Assembly: GCA_905209435.1 (NCBI GenBank)
Contig: CAJLTE010000031.1
Location: forward strand, 1 to 31,319
DNA: 31,319 nucleotides
Reading direction: 5' to 3'
From: an uncultured Blautia sp.
GTDB lineage: Bacteria; Bacillota_A; Clostridia; Lachnospirales; Lachnospiraceae
The position numbers and the translations under genes are program-made. Shown one piece after another: positions 7,398 to 15,372 of this stretch; the stretch's first letter is position 1; the number at the start of each line of letters is the position of its first letter. Under the pieces are notes generated by a model. It was given only the letters and a program-made list of their open reading frames with translations. It was not told the origin of the DNA and made no database searches.

Positions 7398-8318
7398 TTG
7401 GAGTATAAATTGTATTGTTTGGAATTTCTGACAGGAGTTCATTTCGGAAGTAAAAATCTGGACAGTACTGAGATCACTTTTCATGCAGATACATTATTTG
7501 CTGCATTGTTTCAGGAAGCATTAAAGATGGAAAAGCAGAAAGAATTTTTGAATGCTGTTTCAGAAGGCAGGATAGTATTATCAGATGCATTTCCATACAT
7601 AGGGAAAAATTATTATATTCCTAAACCAATGATCTCTGTTCGTGTAGATGATAATGAGAAACAAGGAAATTCCAGACAGAAAAAAATGTTTAAGAATTTA
7701 AAGTATATTCCGGTAAACACAGTGGAAGCTTTTATAAATGGAACGTTTCCGGAAGAACATATGGAAGATATGCAGTATCTTGGAACTAATGGAATGAAGG
7801 TTTCAGTAGGGATCCGTGGAATGGAAGAGCCTCAGCCATATCGTGTAAGTACATATCATTTTACAGATGGCTCCGGTTTATATATAATAGCCGGAATGGA
7901 ATCAGAAAAGGATCAGGAATGTTTGGACGAGTTATTTGAAAGCCTCCAATATACAGGATTAGGTGGCAAAAAAAGTTCTGGGATGGGAAGATTTAAATGT
8001 AGGGTTTGTGATATTCCGAGAGAAATGAAAGAACAGTTGACCCAAAAAGCGTCGCTGCATTTACTCTTATCAACAGCACTTCCCGAAGATGAAGAACTTG
8101 AAGATATTTTGAAAGGAGCAACATATAGTTTGCTCAAAAGAAGTGGATTTATAGATTCTCAGACATATGCCACTCAGCAAATGCGAAAAAGTGATATTTA
8201 TGTTTTTTCTGCGGGTTCCTGTTTTGTAAATACTTTTAAAGGAAAAGTCATAGAAGAAAGAAATGGTGGAACTCATCCAATATTCCGTTATGCAAAAGCT
8301 TTTTTCATGGGGGTATAA
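7398..8318 (+). CDS. csm4: Csm4, crRNA 5'-tag binding subunit
   Basis: This 306-residue RAMP protein (Cas5 group) caps the Csm complex at the crRNA 5' tag and contacts Cas10. The N terminus (YKLYCLEFLTGVHFGSK) and the Gly-rich loop at 187-198 (GLGGKKSSGMGR) are typical of Csm4. Translation appears to begin at TTG 7398, preceded by GGAGGAGAGGG. No ATG in frame nearby fits better. It is separated from csm5 by two bases. Confidence 0.93.
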   Translation: MEYKLYCLEFLTGVHFGSKNLDSTEITFHADTLFAALFQEALKMEKQKEFLNAVSEGRIVLSDAFPYIGKNYYIPKPMISVRVDDNEKQGNSRQKKMFKNLKYIPVNTVEAFINGTFPEEHMEDMQYLGTNGMKVSVGIRGMEEPQPYRVSTYHFTDGSGLYIIAGMESEKDQECLDELFESLQYTGLGGKKSSGMGRFKCRVCDIPREMKEQLTQKASLHLLLSTALPEDEELEDILKGATYSLLKRSGFIDSQTYATQQMRKSDIYVFSAGSCFVNTFKGKVIEERNGGTHPIFRYAKAFFMGV

Positions 8319-8320
8319 AA

Positions 8321-9415
8321 ATGGGACAGAAATTAAAAACATATCAGATACAGTTGACTGTAAAAGGTCCGGTATTCATAGGTGATGGGAATCAAATACA
8401 AAAGAAAGAATATGTTTTTCTGAACAGGAATACAATTGGAGTTGTGGATGCTGCGAAACTGTATTTTCTGGCACAAAAATTGCATATACAGAATGATCTT
8501 GAGCGTTTTATGGTTGAGGATACACGTGAGGATTTAAAACATTGGAGTATCAGAAACCATGTTTCGCTTACAGATCTGAAAAGGTGTATGAAATATACAG
8601 AAAATGTAGGAGACCGCTCCGAAGAAAAAGGCAAATTGCAGATTATGACATGCGTGACAGATCCTTATGGAAATCCGTATGTACCGGGAAGCTCATTAAA
8701 AGGAATGCTTAGAACGATTTTACTTAGCAAGGATATTGCTCAAGATCAGATAAAGTATAAAAGGGATCAGAGTCAGATCAGGAGTGAATTAAGTACTGGG
8801 AGAAAAAATCGTAAAATTTTGAATCGAAATATTGGAATAATTGAAAAAAAGGCTTTTTGTACATTAAAGCATACGGATAAAGAAGATGTGGAATTTGACA
8901 ATATGTCTGGCATTATCGTAGGCGATAGTGAACCTTTGAGTAGAGAAGATATTGTTTTATGTCAGAAGTGGGAACAACATGTAGATGGATCATATAAAAC
9001 ATTAAATCTTCTGAGAGAGTGTATTAAACCTGGAACTGTGATAAAAAGCTCATTGACAATAGATGAAACAGAATGTAATCTAAAAATTGAGGATATTTTG
9101 GATGCAGTAAAATTGTTTTATGAGCAGTATTATCAGGTGTTCCAGAGTAAATTTCCGAGATGTGACAGAGGTAAACCTAATACAGTATTTCTTGGTGGTG
9201 GAAGTGGTTTTGTTTCAAAAACGGTTGTTTATCCTATGTTTGGTGAAAGAGAAGGTATTGAAATAACAAAAGATATCTTTGACAGAACAGGTGTGCCACA
9301 AGATCATAAACATTATAAAGATACAAGAATGAGGGTTTCACCACATATTTTGAAATGTACCCGCTATCAGGGGAAAGAATATATGATGGGACAATGTGAA
9401 ATTGATATTTCTTAA
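8321..9415 (+). CDS. csm5: Csm5, crRNA 3'-end subunit
   Basis: This 364-residue RAMP protein (Cas7 group) sits at the 3' end of the crRNA in the Csm complex and helps recruit host nucleases for 3' trimming. It shows the RAMP motif VPGSSLKGM at 121-129 and a second Gly-rich loop, FLGGGSGF, in the C-terminal half. GGGGG lies about seven bases before the ATG, within the end of csm4. It is the last effector-complex gene, and the CRISPR leader begins right after its stop. Confidence 0.93.
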   Translation: MGQKLKTYQIQLTVKGPVFIGDGNQIQKKEYVFLNRNTIGVVDAAKLYFLAQKLHIQNDLERFMVEDTREDLKHWSIRNHVSLTDLKRCMKYTENVGDRSEEKGKLQIMTCVTDPYGNPYVPGSSLKGMLRTILLSKDIAQDQIKYKRDQSQIRSELSTGRKNRKILNRNIGIIEKKAFCTLKHTDKEDVEFDNMSGIIVGDSEPLSREDIVLCQKWEQHVDGSYKTLNLLRECIKPGTVIKSSLTIDETECNLKIEDILDAVKLFYEQYYQVFQSKFPRCDRGKPNTVFLGGGSGFVSKTVVYPMFGEREGIEITKDIFDRTGVPQDHKHYKDTRMRVSPHILKCTRYQGKEYMMGQCEIDIS

Positions 9416-9571
9416 TAAAAGAGAATATCTGTTTGGATTTTGCCGCGCATGGCTTAAATACTGAGTTTGCTGCCGATTTAAGCGAATGAATTTTATTTGT
9501 TTTTCCAAAAATATTTTTCCCACGCAATCCCGACCATGAGCCCAGACTGGTGGCGGGATTGTAGGGATGGT
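9416..9571 (+). promoter_or_regulatory. CRISPR leader with two inverted repeats
   Basis: This 156-base stretch lies between csm5 and the first repeat, on the side fixed as upstream by the 3' repeat tag. It contains a perfect inverted repeat GCTTAAAT (9452-9459)/ATTTAAGC (9476-9483), then an AT-rich tract (about 9488-9518), then CAATCCCG (9525-9532)/CGGGATTG (9554-9561) ending ten bases before repeat 1. No convincing promoter could be fixed. A TTGGAT/TAAATA pair with 16-base spacing at 9433-9460 is only weak. Confidence 0.65.
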
Positions 9572-11248
9572 ATTGAGAAATGTAGTTCCCCGACAGGGGA
9601 CGGAAATGAATCACTGATCAACCGGTGCGCGAACATTTACAGATTGAGAAATGTAGTTCCCCGACAGGGGACGGAAATAACTCTTCCCGGCACAATGGTT
9701 TTTCAATATTATCAATATTGAGAAATGTAGTTCCCCGACAGGGGACGGAAATCTGTGTTTTCTTCCTGGTCGATAACTTTTAAATCACCATTGAGAAATG
9801 TAGTTCCCCGACAGGGGACGGAAATCACAGATATGATATTATTGAAGCTGAGATTAAGATTGAGAAATGTAGTTCCCCGACAGGGGACGGAAATAGTGTT
9901 GCAGCTCTATCAACAAATTTCTTGTTGTCATTGAGAAATGTAGTTCCCCGACAGGGGACGGAAATTTTCTACGAGCGCGGAAAAGAAATCCATTTAATAA
10001 GAATTGAGAAATGTAGTTCCCCGACAGGGGACGGAAATCATTTGCGAATTTAGCAATATGCTGTGCGGTTGTGATTGAGAAATGTAGTTCCCCGACAGGG
10101 GACGGAAATTTTAATCCACCTAACCTTGCGGTATTTGCTCACCCTTATTGAGAAATGTAGTTCCCCGACAGGGGACGGAAATCCTCTGAAACCATTGCGT
10201 AAACTTTCTGCTTCATTATTGAGAAATGTAGTTCCCCGACAGGGGACGGAAATGAGATTCTAAAGCATTAACAACGTCGACGTCCATATTGAGAAATGTA
10301 GTTCCCCGACAGGGGACGGAAATTGGTTCTGAGTATTAATAATGATGTTTTCAGATTTATTGAGAAATGTAGTTCCCCGACAGGGGACGGAAATTGTTTA
10401 TACGTTTTGCTCCAAAGCCACATATTATATTGAGAAATGTAGTTCCCCGACAGGGGACGGAAATTTCAGACCATTATAGGAAGATTTATTAAATCCTATT
10501 GAGAAATGTAGTTCCCCGACAGGGGACGGAAATTGGAACACGCAAACAAAGGAATCGAACGTCACAATTGAGAAATGTAGTTCCCCGACAGGGGACGGAA
10601 ATGAGTGATACTACCCTATCAAGAGTTTCTTTATTTTTATTGAGAAATGTAGTTCCCCGACAGGGGACGGAAATGCTACTTCAAACGGTGTAACATCTTC
10701 GTTCTGTACGCATTGAGAAATGTAGTTCCCCGACAGGGGACGGAAATCTTCCTTTCTTTAACAATGAGGGAATTCAAATGATTGAGAAATGTAGTTCCCC
10801 GACAGGGGACGGAAATTTCAATGCTTAATCCATAAGCTTTGAGTGTTTTATTGAGAAATGTAGTTCCCCGACAGGGGACGGAAACTATTAAATGGGATTT
10901 TTTATGTATTTTATACCGCATTGAGAAATGTAGTTCCCCGACAGGGGACGGAAACTCTGTTCCGTACACGTCATTAATATGTTGCATCTGCTCATTGAGA
11001 AATGTAGTTCCCCGACAGGGGACGGAAACCCTCCTTAAAATCTCATTGCAAGATATAAGCCATAACCATTGAGAAATGTAGTTCCCCGACAGGGGACGGA
11101 AACTTTCCTAGTTTGTGATAATTTACGTGCTTTCTTTTTTATTGAGAAATGTAGTTCCCCGACAGGGGACGGAAACATGATATTTTCTGATTTCAACATA
11201 ATTAACTACCCCATTGAGAAATGTAGTTCCCCGACAGGGGACGGAAAT
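9572..11248 (+). CRISPR. Type III-A CRISPR array, 24 repeats
   Basis: I count 24 direct repeats of 36 bases beginning ATTGAGAAATGTAG, with a central TCCCC-GACA-GGGGA hairpin and the 3' end ACGGAAAT or ACGGAAAC. Repeat starts are 9572, 9643, 9717, 9790, 9859, 9930, 10003, 10074, 10147, 10218, 10288, 10359, 10429, 10498, 10567, 10639, 10712, 10781, 10850, 10920, 10994, 11068, 11141 and 11213. The 23 enclosed spacers are 33-38 bases, and all differ by eye. Repeats 1-18 and 24 end in T, while 19-23 end in C. No other repeat variation was seen. The 3' tag (ACGGAAAY) fits the type III 5' handle, so transcription is on the plus strand from the csm5 side. The array lies between the effector and adaptation genes. 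Confidence 0.97.
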
Positions 11249-11285
11249 ATCTATCCATTTATTCGAGCACAGAACAATAAACTTT

Positions 11286-11302
11286 ATTGATAACATGTAA
11301 TA
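11286..11302 (+). repeat. Degenerate terminal CRISPR repeat remnant
   Basis: After repeat 24 there are 37 bases of spacer-like sequence (11249-11285). ATTGATAACATGTAAT follows, which aligns with the repeat start ATTGAGAAATGTAGTT with one inserted base and two or three changes. It looks like the decayed trailer-end repeat, which would make 11249-11285 a 24th spacer. Confidence 0.5.
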
Positions 11303-11316
11303 TACGGAGGTGGAAA

Positions 11317-12318
11317 ATGGGATTTTTGTATGTGAATGAAAATGGAGCGACTATCGGAGTTGAAGCAAATCAGTGTACTGTGAATTATAAGGACGGTATG
11401 AAACGTCTTATTCCAATTGAATCTTTAGATGGAATTACAATCATGGGGCGTTCACAAATGACAACTCAGTGTGCGGAAGAATGTATGAGCAGAGGGATTC
11501 CGGTAAGCTATTTTTCGAAGGGTGGAAAATATTTTGGCCGGTTGATATCAACAGGACATGTTAATGTGTCAAGACAGAGAAAACAAAGTGCTCTTTATGA
11601 TACAGAATTTGCTGCAACACTTGCTATGAAAATTCTTTGTGCAAAGATTAAAAATCAAAGTGTAGTATTACGTCGATATGAAAAAAGCAGAGGGATTAAC
11701 CTGGAAGAAGAGCAAAAAATGCTGACAATCTGTAAAAATAAGATCATGACTTGTAATAGAATTGAGGAAATGATCGGTTTTGAAGGACAGGCGGCTAAAT
11801 ATTATTTTAAAGGACTGGCAGCCTGCATTGATAAAGAGTTTTCTTTTCAGGGAAGAAGTCGTAGACCACCACGAGATGAATTTAATTCTATGATCAGTTT
11901 AGGCTATTCAATATTAATGAATGAAGTGTATTGTAAAATAGAAATGAAAGGCTTAAATCCTTATTTCGGTTTTATTCACAGGGATGCAGAAAAACATCCA
12001 ACATTGGCAAGTGATATGATGGAAGAGTGGCGAGCAGTAATTGTAGATGCAACCGCAATGAGTATGATCAATGGACATGAAATACAAAAAGAACATTTTA
12101 ATTTCAGCATGGATGAGCCAGGATGTTATCTGACGAGAGATGGTCTGAAAATATATCTGAATAAGTTGGAGCGTAAATTCCAGACAGAAGTGCGATATTT
12201 AAAATACGTGGATTATGCAGTAAGCTTTCGAAGAGGCATTTTTTTGCAAATGGAACATCTGGCAAAAGCAATAGAAGAAGGGGATGCAAATCTTTATGAG
12301 CCAATTACCATTCGATGA
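11317..12318 (+). CDS. cas1: Cas1 integrase
   Basis: This 333-residue protein is the metal-dependent integrase that, with Cas2, inserts new spacers at the leader-proximal repeat. The active-site residues are visible: E156 in GFEGQAAKYYF, H221 in GFIHRDAEKHP, and D233/E236 in ASDMMEEWR. The N-terminal beta domain begins MGFLYVNENGATIG. Start choice: GGAGGTGG at 11307-11314 precedes ATG 11317. An in-frame ATG at 11287 would lie inside the degenerate repeat without a ribosome binding site. The 3' end overlaps cas2. No reverse transcriptase is fused or nearby, so acquisition is presumably from DNA. Confidence 0.95.
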   Translation: MGFLYVNENGATIGVEANQCTVNYKDGMKRLIPIESLDGITIMGRSQMTTQCAEECMSRGIPVSYFSKGGKYFGRLISTGHVNVSRQRKQSALYDTEFAATLAMKILCAKIKNQSVVLRRYEKSRGINLEEEQKMLTICKNKIMTCNRIEEMIGFEGQAAKYYFKGLAACIDKEFSFQGRSRRPPRDEFNSMISLGYSILMNEVYCKIEMKGLNPYFGFIHRDAEKHPTLASDMMEEWRAVIVDATAMSMINGHEIQKEHFNFSMDEPGCYLTRDGLKIYLNKLERKFQTEVRYLKYVDYAVSFRRGIFLQMEHLAKAIEEGDANLYEPITIR

Positions 12319-12631
12319 TGAAGACTATTATTTTCAGATATCAGAAGAGTTGGAATCAGATAAGGAATTTATTCTGATCATTTATGATATTGTAGAGAAT
12401 AAAAAAAGAGTAAAATTTGCCAAACTTTTATCTGGTTATGGAATAAGGGTACAAAAATCGGCTTTTGAAGCAATGTTGACAAAACAACGATACAATAAAT
12501 TGATTAAGGAAATTCCTCATTATATCGATAAATGTGAAGACAGCGTCAGGATATATAAGGTGTCAGGAAGAGAAAAAGTCATTTCCTGGGGAGAGGTGCC
12601 AGAATTTGATGAAGAAATTATCTTAATATAA
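12296..12631 (+). CDS. cas2: Cas2 adaptation protein
   Basis: This protein of about 111 residues has the Cas2 ferredoxin-like core (FILIIYDIVENKKRVKF, GIRVQKSAFEAML) and dimerises to bridge Cas1 in spacer integration. A run of about 27 residues (MSQLPFDDEDYYFQISEELE...) precedes the first beta strand, longer than in minimal Cas2. Two starts are possible, ATG 12284 and ATG 12296. The AGAAGGGG ending near 12283 abuts the first, so 12296 is preferred, though its spacing is long. Either way the gene overlaps cas1, so translation is probably coupled. Confidence 0.9.
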   Translation: MSQLPFDDEDYYFQISEELESDKEFILIIYDIVENKKRVKFAKLLSGYGIRVQKSAFEAMLTKQRYNKLIKEIPHYIDKCEDSVRIYKVSGREKVISWGEVPEFDEEIILI

Positions 12632-12667
12632 GTTCTAATGAAAAATATAAAAAAGGGAGTATAAAAA

Positions 12668-13981
12668 ATGGGAAAAAAATATTTATTTTCACCAATTGGA
12701 AACACAGACCCGATAAAGTATTTATATGATGGTTCAATGCTTCATATATGCAGATATTATGAACCAGATGTTGTATATCTGTATTTATCCAAAGAAATGG
12801 CAGAGAACCATAAAAAAGATAATAGATATGTAGAAACCCTGAATCTGTTAGGGGACTTTTTGAATCACAAATTTGAAGTACATATAATTGAAAATCCTGA
12901 TATGGTAGATGTTCAACAGTATGATGTGTTTTATGATGAATTCCGGAAAATTATTTCAGAAATTGAAGAACAAAAAGAGAAAGAAGATCAGTTATTAGTT
13001 AATATGGCATCCGGAACACCTGGTATGAAAAGCGCACTGCTTATTATGGCAACGTTGGCGGAATACAGATTTTTGCCAATACAGGTGTCTACTCCACAGA
13101 AGAAAAGTAATCTGGAACATGAAGAAAGAGACGAATATGATGTTAAAGCGAACTGGGAACTGAATGAAGATAATGAGGAAAGTGCAGAAAACAGATGCCA
13201 GGAAGTGAAGTGTCTGAATTTGATGCGGCTACTGAAAATCGATATGATAAAAAAGCACTTATTATCTTATGATTATCATGCAGCGCTGGCAGTTGGTAAG
13301 GAAATCAAGGATGAATTAAATCCTGTGGCATGGAAGTGGTTACAGTCAGCAGATGCGAGAGCAGTTTTGGATTGGGAGAGAATGAACAGGGTTTTACCAG
13401 AAAATAATGGAATTATTTCAGCAGTGAGACAAGAAAATAAAAAGAAAATCTTGTTTGAATATCTGTTGGCTTTAGATTTAAAAGTAAAACGTGGAGAGTA
13501 TGCAGATTTTATCAGAGGAATTACTCCATTAATCATTGATCTGCTGGAAATGGTCCTTGAGCAATTTTGCGAAATTAATGTTACACAGTATTATAAGAAA
13601 AAAGAAAGAAAATGGGATAGATATAAATTAGATGGCACAGAAGTATTGGGTATTATGAATGAAAAATTTTATCCATTTAGATATGGGATAGTATATTCAA
13701 GCCATTTGCAACCAATTATTGAGAAAAAATGTAAAGATGATTTATTAAAACAGAGAACTAAAGGTCTGGTAGAAATTGAGCAGAATGTCAGAAATATTGC
13801 AGCTCATAATATTGTGTCAGCTACACCAGAGTGGGTTAAAGAACAAGCTGGCAGGAGTGTAGAAGATATTTTGTGGCTGCTGAAATATATTTGCGAACAG
13901 GTAAAAATAAATACCAGAAAAGAAAATTGGGATTCGTATGATTATATGAATAAGAGAATTATTGAAGAATTGGATAGATGA
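12668..13981 (+). CDS. csm6: Csm6, cyclic-oligoadenylate-activated RNase
   Basis: This 437-residue ancillary effector has an N-terminal CARF domain (about 1-150) with the start motif LFSPIGNTDPI and the ligand-loop motif NMASGTPGMKSA (S115-K121). A helical linker follows, and then a C-terminal HEPN domain with the R-x4-H catalytic motif R375-N-I-A-A-H380. In this family, cyclic oligoadenylate from Cas10 binds the CARF dimer and switches on indiscriminate single-stranded RNA cleavage. Characterised streptococcal and staphylococcal members prefer cA6, but the ring size here cannot be told from sequence. Length is normal for the family. GGGAGT lies nine bases upstream, and the gene follows cas2 by 36 bases. 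No separate ring nuclease is seen. Confidence 0.93.
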   Translation: MGKKYLFSPIGNTDPIKYLYDGSMLHICRYYEPDVVYLYLSKEMAENHKKDNRYVETLNLLGDFLNHKFEVHIIENPDMVDVQQYDVFYDEFRKIISEIEEQKEKEDQLLVNMASGTPGMKSALLIMATLAEYRFLPIQVSTPQKKSNLEHEERDEYDVKANWELNEDNEESAENRCQEVKCLNLMRLLKIDMIKKHLLSYDYHAALAVGKEIKDELNPVAWKWLQSADARAVLDWERMNRVLPENNGIISAVRQENKKKILFEYLLALDLKVKRGEYADFIRGITPLIIDLLEMVLEQFCEINVTQYYKKKERKWDRYKLDGTEVLGIMNEKFYPFRYGIVYSSHLQPIIEKKCKDDLLKQRTKGLVEIEQNVRNIAAHNIVSATPEWVKEQAGRSVEDILWLLKYICEQVKINTRKENWDSYDYMNKRIIEELDR

Positions 13982-14077
13982 GTATGCTATTTCTCTTTTA
14001 TGGGAAAATGAATTGCCGCTGGATGAGGTAAAGAAATTACAAATGAAATAACATTCTTAGAATTATGTAAACAAAAC

Positions 14078-14105
14078 CAGGGGATTGCCACCAGGCAATC
14101 CCCTG
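14078..14105 (-). terminator. Intrinsic terminator of the L25/CTC gene
   Basis: A perfect 12-base-pair stem CAGGGGATTGCC/GGCAATCCCCTG has an ACCA loop. On the minus strand it is followed by a T-rich stretch (GTTTTGTTT), 26 bases after the stop of the L25 gene. On the plus strand no U tract follows, although it may also block read-through from csm6. Confidence 0.82.
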
Positions 14106-14130
14106 AAATATTTCATATGAAATTATAAAA

Positions 14131-14724
14131 TTATTTCGCTTCAGCTTCAGCGCCTTCAGCGTCCTCATCCTCTTCCGGAGCTGCCTCATACTCACCGATA
14201 TGAACAACAACTGCATCCTCAGGTGTGATGAAGTGGACGTGTTTGCCTTCCGGGATCGGGAGGTCTTTTACATGGATATCACGGACGTCTGCAGGATAGC
14301 CGTTGAAGTCGATGACGATGGTGTCAAGAAGGTTGGCCGGATCTGCTTTGTAGTGGATCTCTTCCATCTCCTGCTCAACGATACCCTGAACCATGTCGGT
14401 GTGCTCCAGTTTGACAGCGACTGTTGTGGAAACCTTCTCACCGGCTACCAGTGCCTGGAAATCCAGAGCCATCAGCTGTTTTTCAATTGGATTATAGTCA
14501 ATATTTTTTACCAGGGCATCAACTTTTTCGCCTTCGATGTCCAGGTAAATCTGTGTACCTTCTTTATTTGCTTTAATGAATTTGGCTGCCTCGGCACCGT
14601 CAAACTGAAGTGCTACAGGCTCTTTCATTTCTTTTCCACTAAGAATTCCTGTGACGTAACCCTCACGTCTTAATTTTTTAGCTTTTACATTCGGGTTTCT
14701 TTTCTCTGCTTTCAATGTGATCAT
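14131..14724 (-). CDS. rplY: Ribosomal protein L25 / general stress protein CTC
   Basis: This 197-residue long-form L25 (TL5/CTC) binds 5S rRNA in the large subunit. The N-terminal 5S-binding domain (about 1-90) starts MITLKAEKRNPNVKAKKLRR and includes REGYVTGILSG. The C-terminal beta domain (about 95-180) contains DLPIPEGKHVHFITPEDAVV and ends in an acidic Glu/Ala tail, as is usual for CTC. The start is fixed by GGAGGAGGAA at 14731-14740, six bases upstream. The longer frame running back to 14853 has no such site. It is a single-gene unit facing away from its neighbours and separates the CRISPR locus from the ABC operon. Confidence 0.93.
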   Translation of the reverse strand: MITLKAEKRNPNVKAKKLRREGYVTGILSGKEMKEPVALQFDGAEAAKFIKANKEGTQIYLDIEGEKVDALVKNIDYNPIEKQLMALDFQALVAGEKVSTTVAVKLEHTDMVQGIVEQEMEEIHYKADPANLLDTIVIDFNGYPADVRDIHVKDLPIPEGKHVHFITPEDAVVVHIGEYEAAPEEDEDAEGAEAEAK

Positions 14725-14820
14725 GTCAAATTCCTCCTCCTGATGCATGGATTCCGGTAATGTTGCTGTTCGCGCTGTTCGCAGTAACACGAATTCTGCA
14801 TTTCTTTTCTGACTGGGATC

Positions 14821-14829
14821 ATTATAGCA
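14821..14829 (-). promoter_or_regulatory. Extended -10 promoter of the L25/CTC gene
   Basis: On the minus strand TGC-TATAAT (TATAAT at 14821-14826, TG at 14828-14829) forms an extended -10 element. No good -35 is present at 17 bases. The expected start near 14814 gives a 5' leader of about 90 bases. Confidence 0.6.
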
Positions 14830-14853
14830 CTTCTCGGACGAGGTGGCTAACAA

Positions 14854-15372
14854 AAAGTTAGAAAATTTAAGAACAATATTTTGTATTGTTTAACTTATGT
14901 ACAAAACTTCAAGGGTAAAATTAGACAAAAACAAAGCATATATTTGAGATTTTACAGAAAAAATTAAAACAACATAAAAAATTGCACAAATCAAGTGATC
15001 ATAAAAGCCTGAAAGTTGGCATTTATCTGGAAGAGAGGCAAGTATTAAATATGAATATTCTATTTTTATTTGATTCAGATATGCGAGGAGACGGGAAATA
15101 TCCATATTGCTGACATATTGGAGAGAGCTGTTGTGATCAATGTAATAAAAATTGGAAGATATGATGTAGGACAGAGATGGCGGTGAAAGAAGGTGGCAAC
15201 ATAACGCGATGGGTATTTTACTCTGGAGAAAGAATTTAACGGAATTGCATATAATTTCTGAAACAATTTAACATATAATTCACAAATCTTTATCTCAACC
15301 ACGATATCTGAACAGCCGGAAAAATCCTATACTACAAACTATGTGAGCGAGAGAAGAGAAAGGAGATAAGTA
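14854..15372. other. AT-rich intergenic stretch without a recognisable gene
   Basis: About 520 bases lie between the L25 promoter region and the ABC operon. Only short frames are present, and none has both a ribosome binding site and a familiar sequence. One of them, 20 codons from about 15051, follows GGAAGAGAGG at some distance. Two TATAAT hexamers at 15250-15255 and 15274-15279 are candidate -10 sites for the ABC operon, but neither has a good -35. No tRNA, riboswitch or mobile-element end was recognised. The stretch may be a decayed regulator gene, since such operons often have one here, but nothing can be shown. Confidence 0.4.

Noticed and set aside
9753..9789. Spacer 3 shares a 13-base core (CCTGGTCGATAAC) with the acyltransferase gene at 22445-22457, suggesting self-targeting.
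   Set aside because: The match stops at 13 bases with imperfect flanks, and it is in the same sense as the mRNA, so the crRNA would not pair with that transcript. Chance similarity is more likely.
9572..11248. Several open frames run through the repeats on both strands (for example 10676-10987 minus and 10839-11072 plus).
   Set aside because: They arise from the absence of stops in the repeat unit and contain the same repeat-encoded peptide over and over. There is no ribosome binding site or non-repeat homology.
14078..14105. Hairpin read as a plus-strand terminator for csm6.
   Set aside because: No U tract follows on the plus strand. The T-rich stretch is on the minus-strand side, matching the L25 gene.
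14890..15302. Two minus-strand frames of about 70 residues upstream of the ABC operon.
   Set aside because: Low-complexity hydrophobic sequences with no ribosome binding site and no recognisable family. They lie in AT-rich intergenic DNA.
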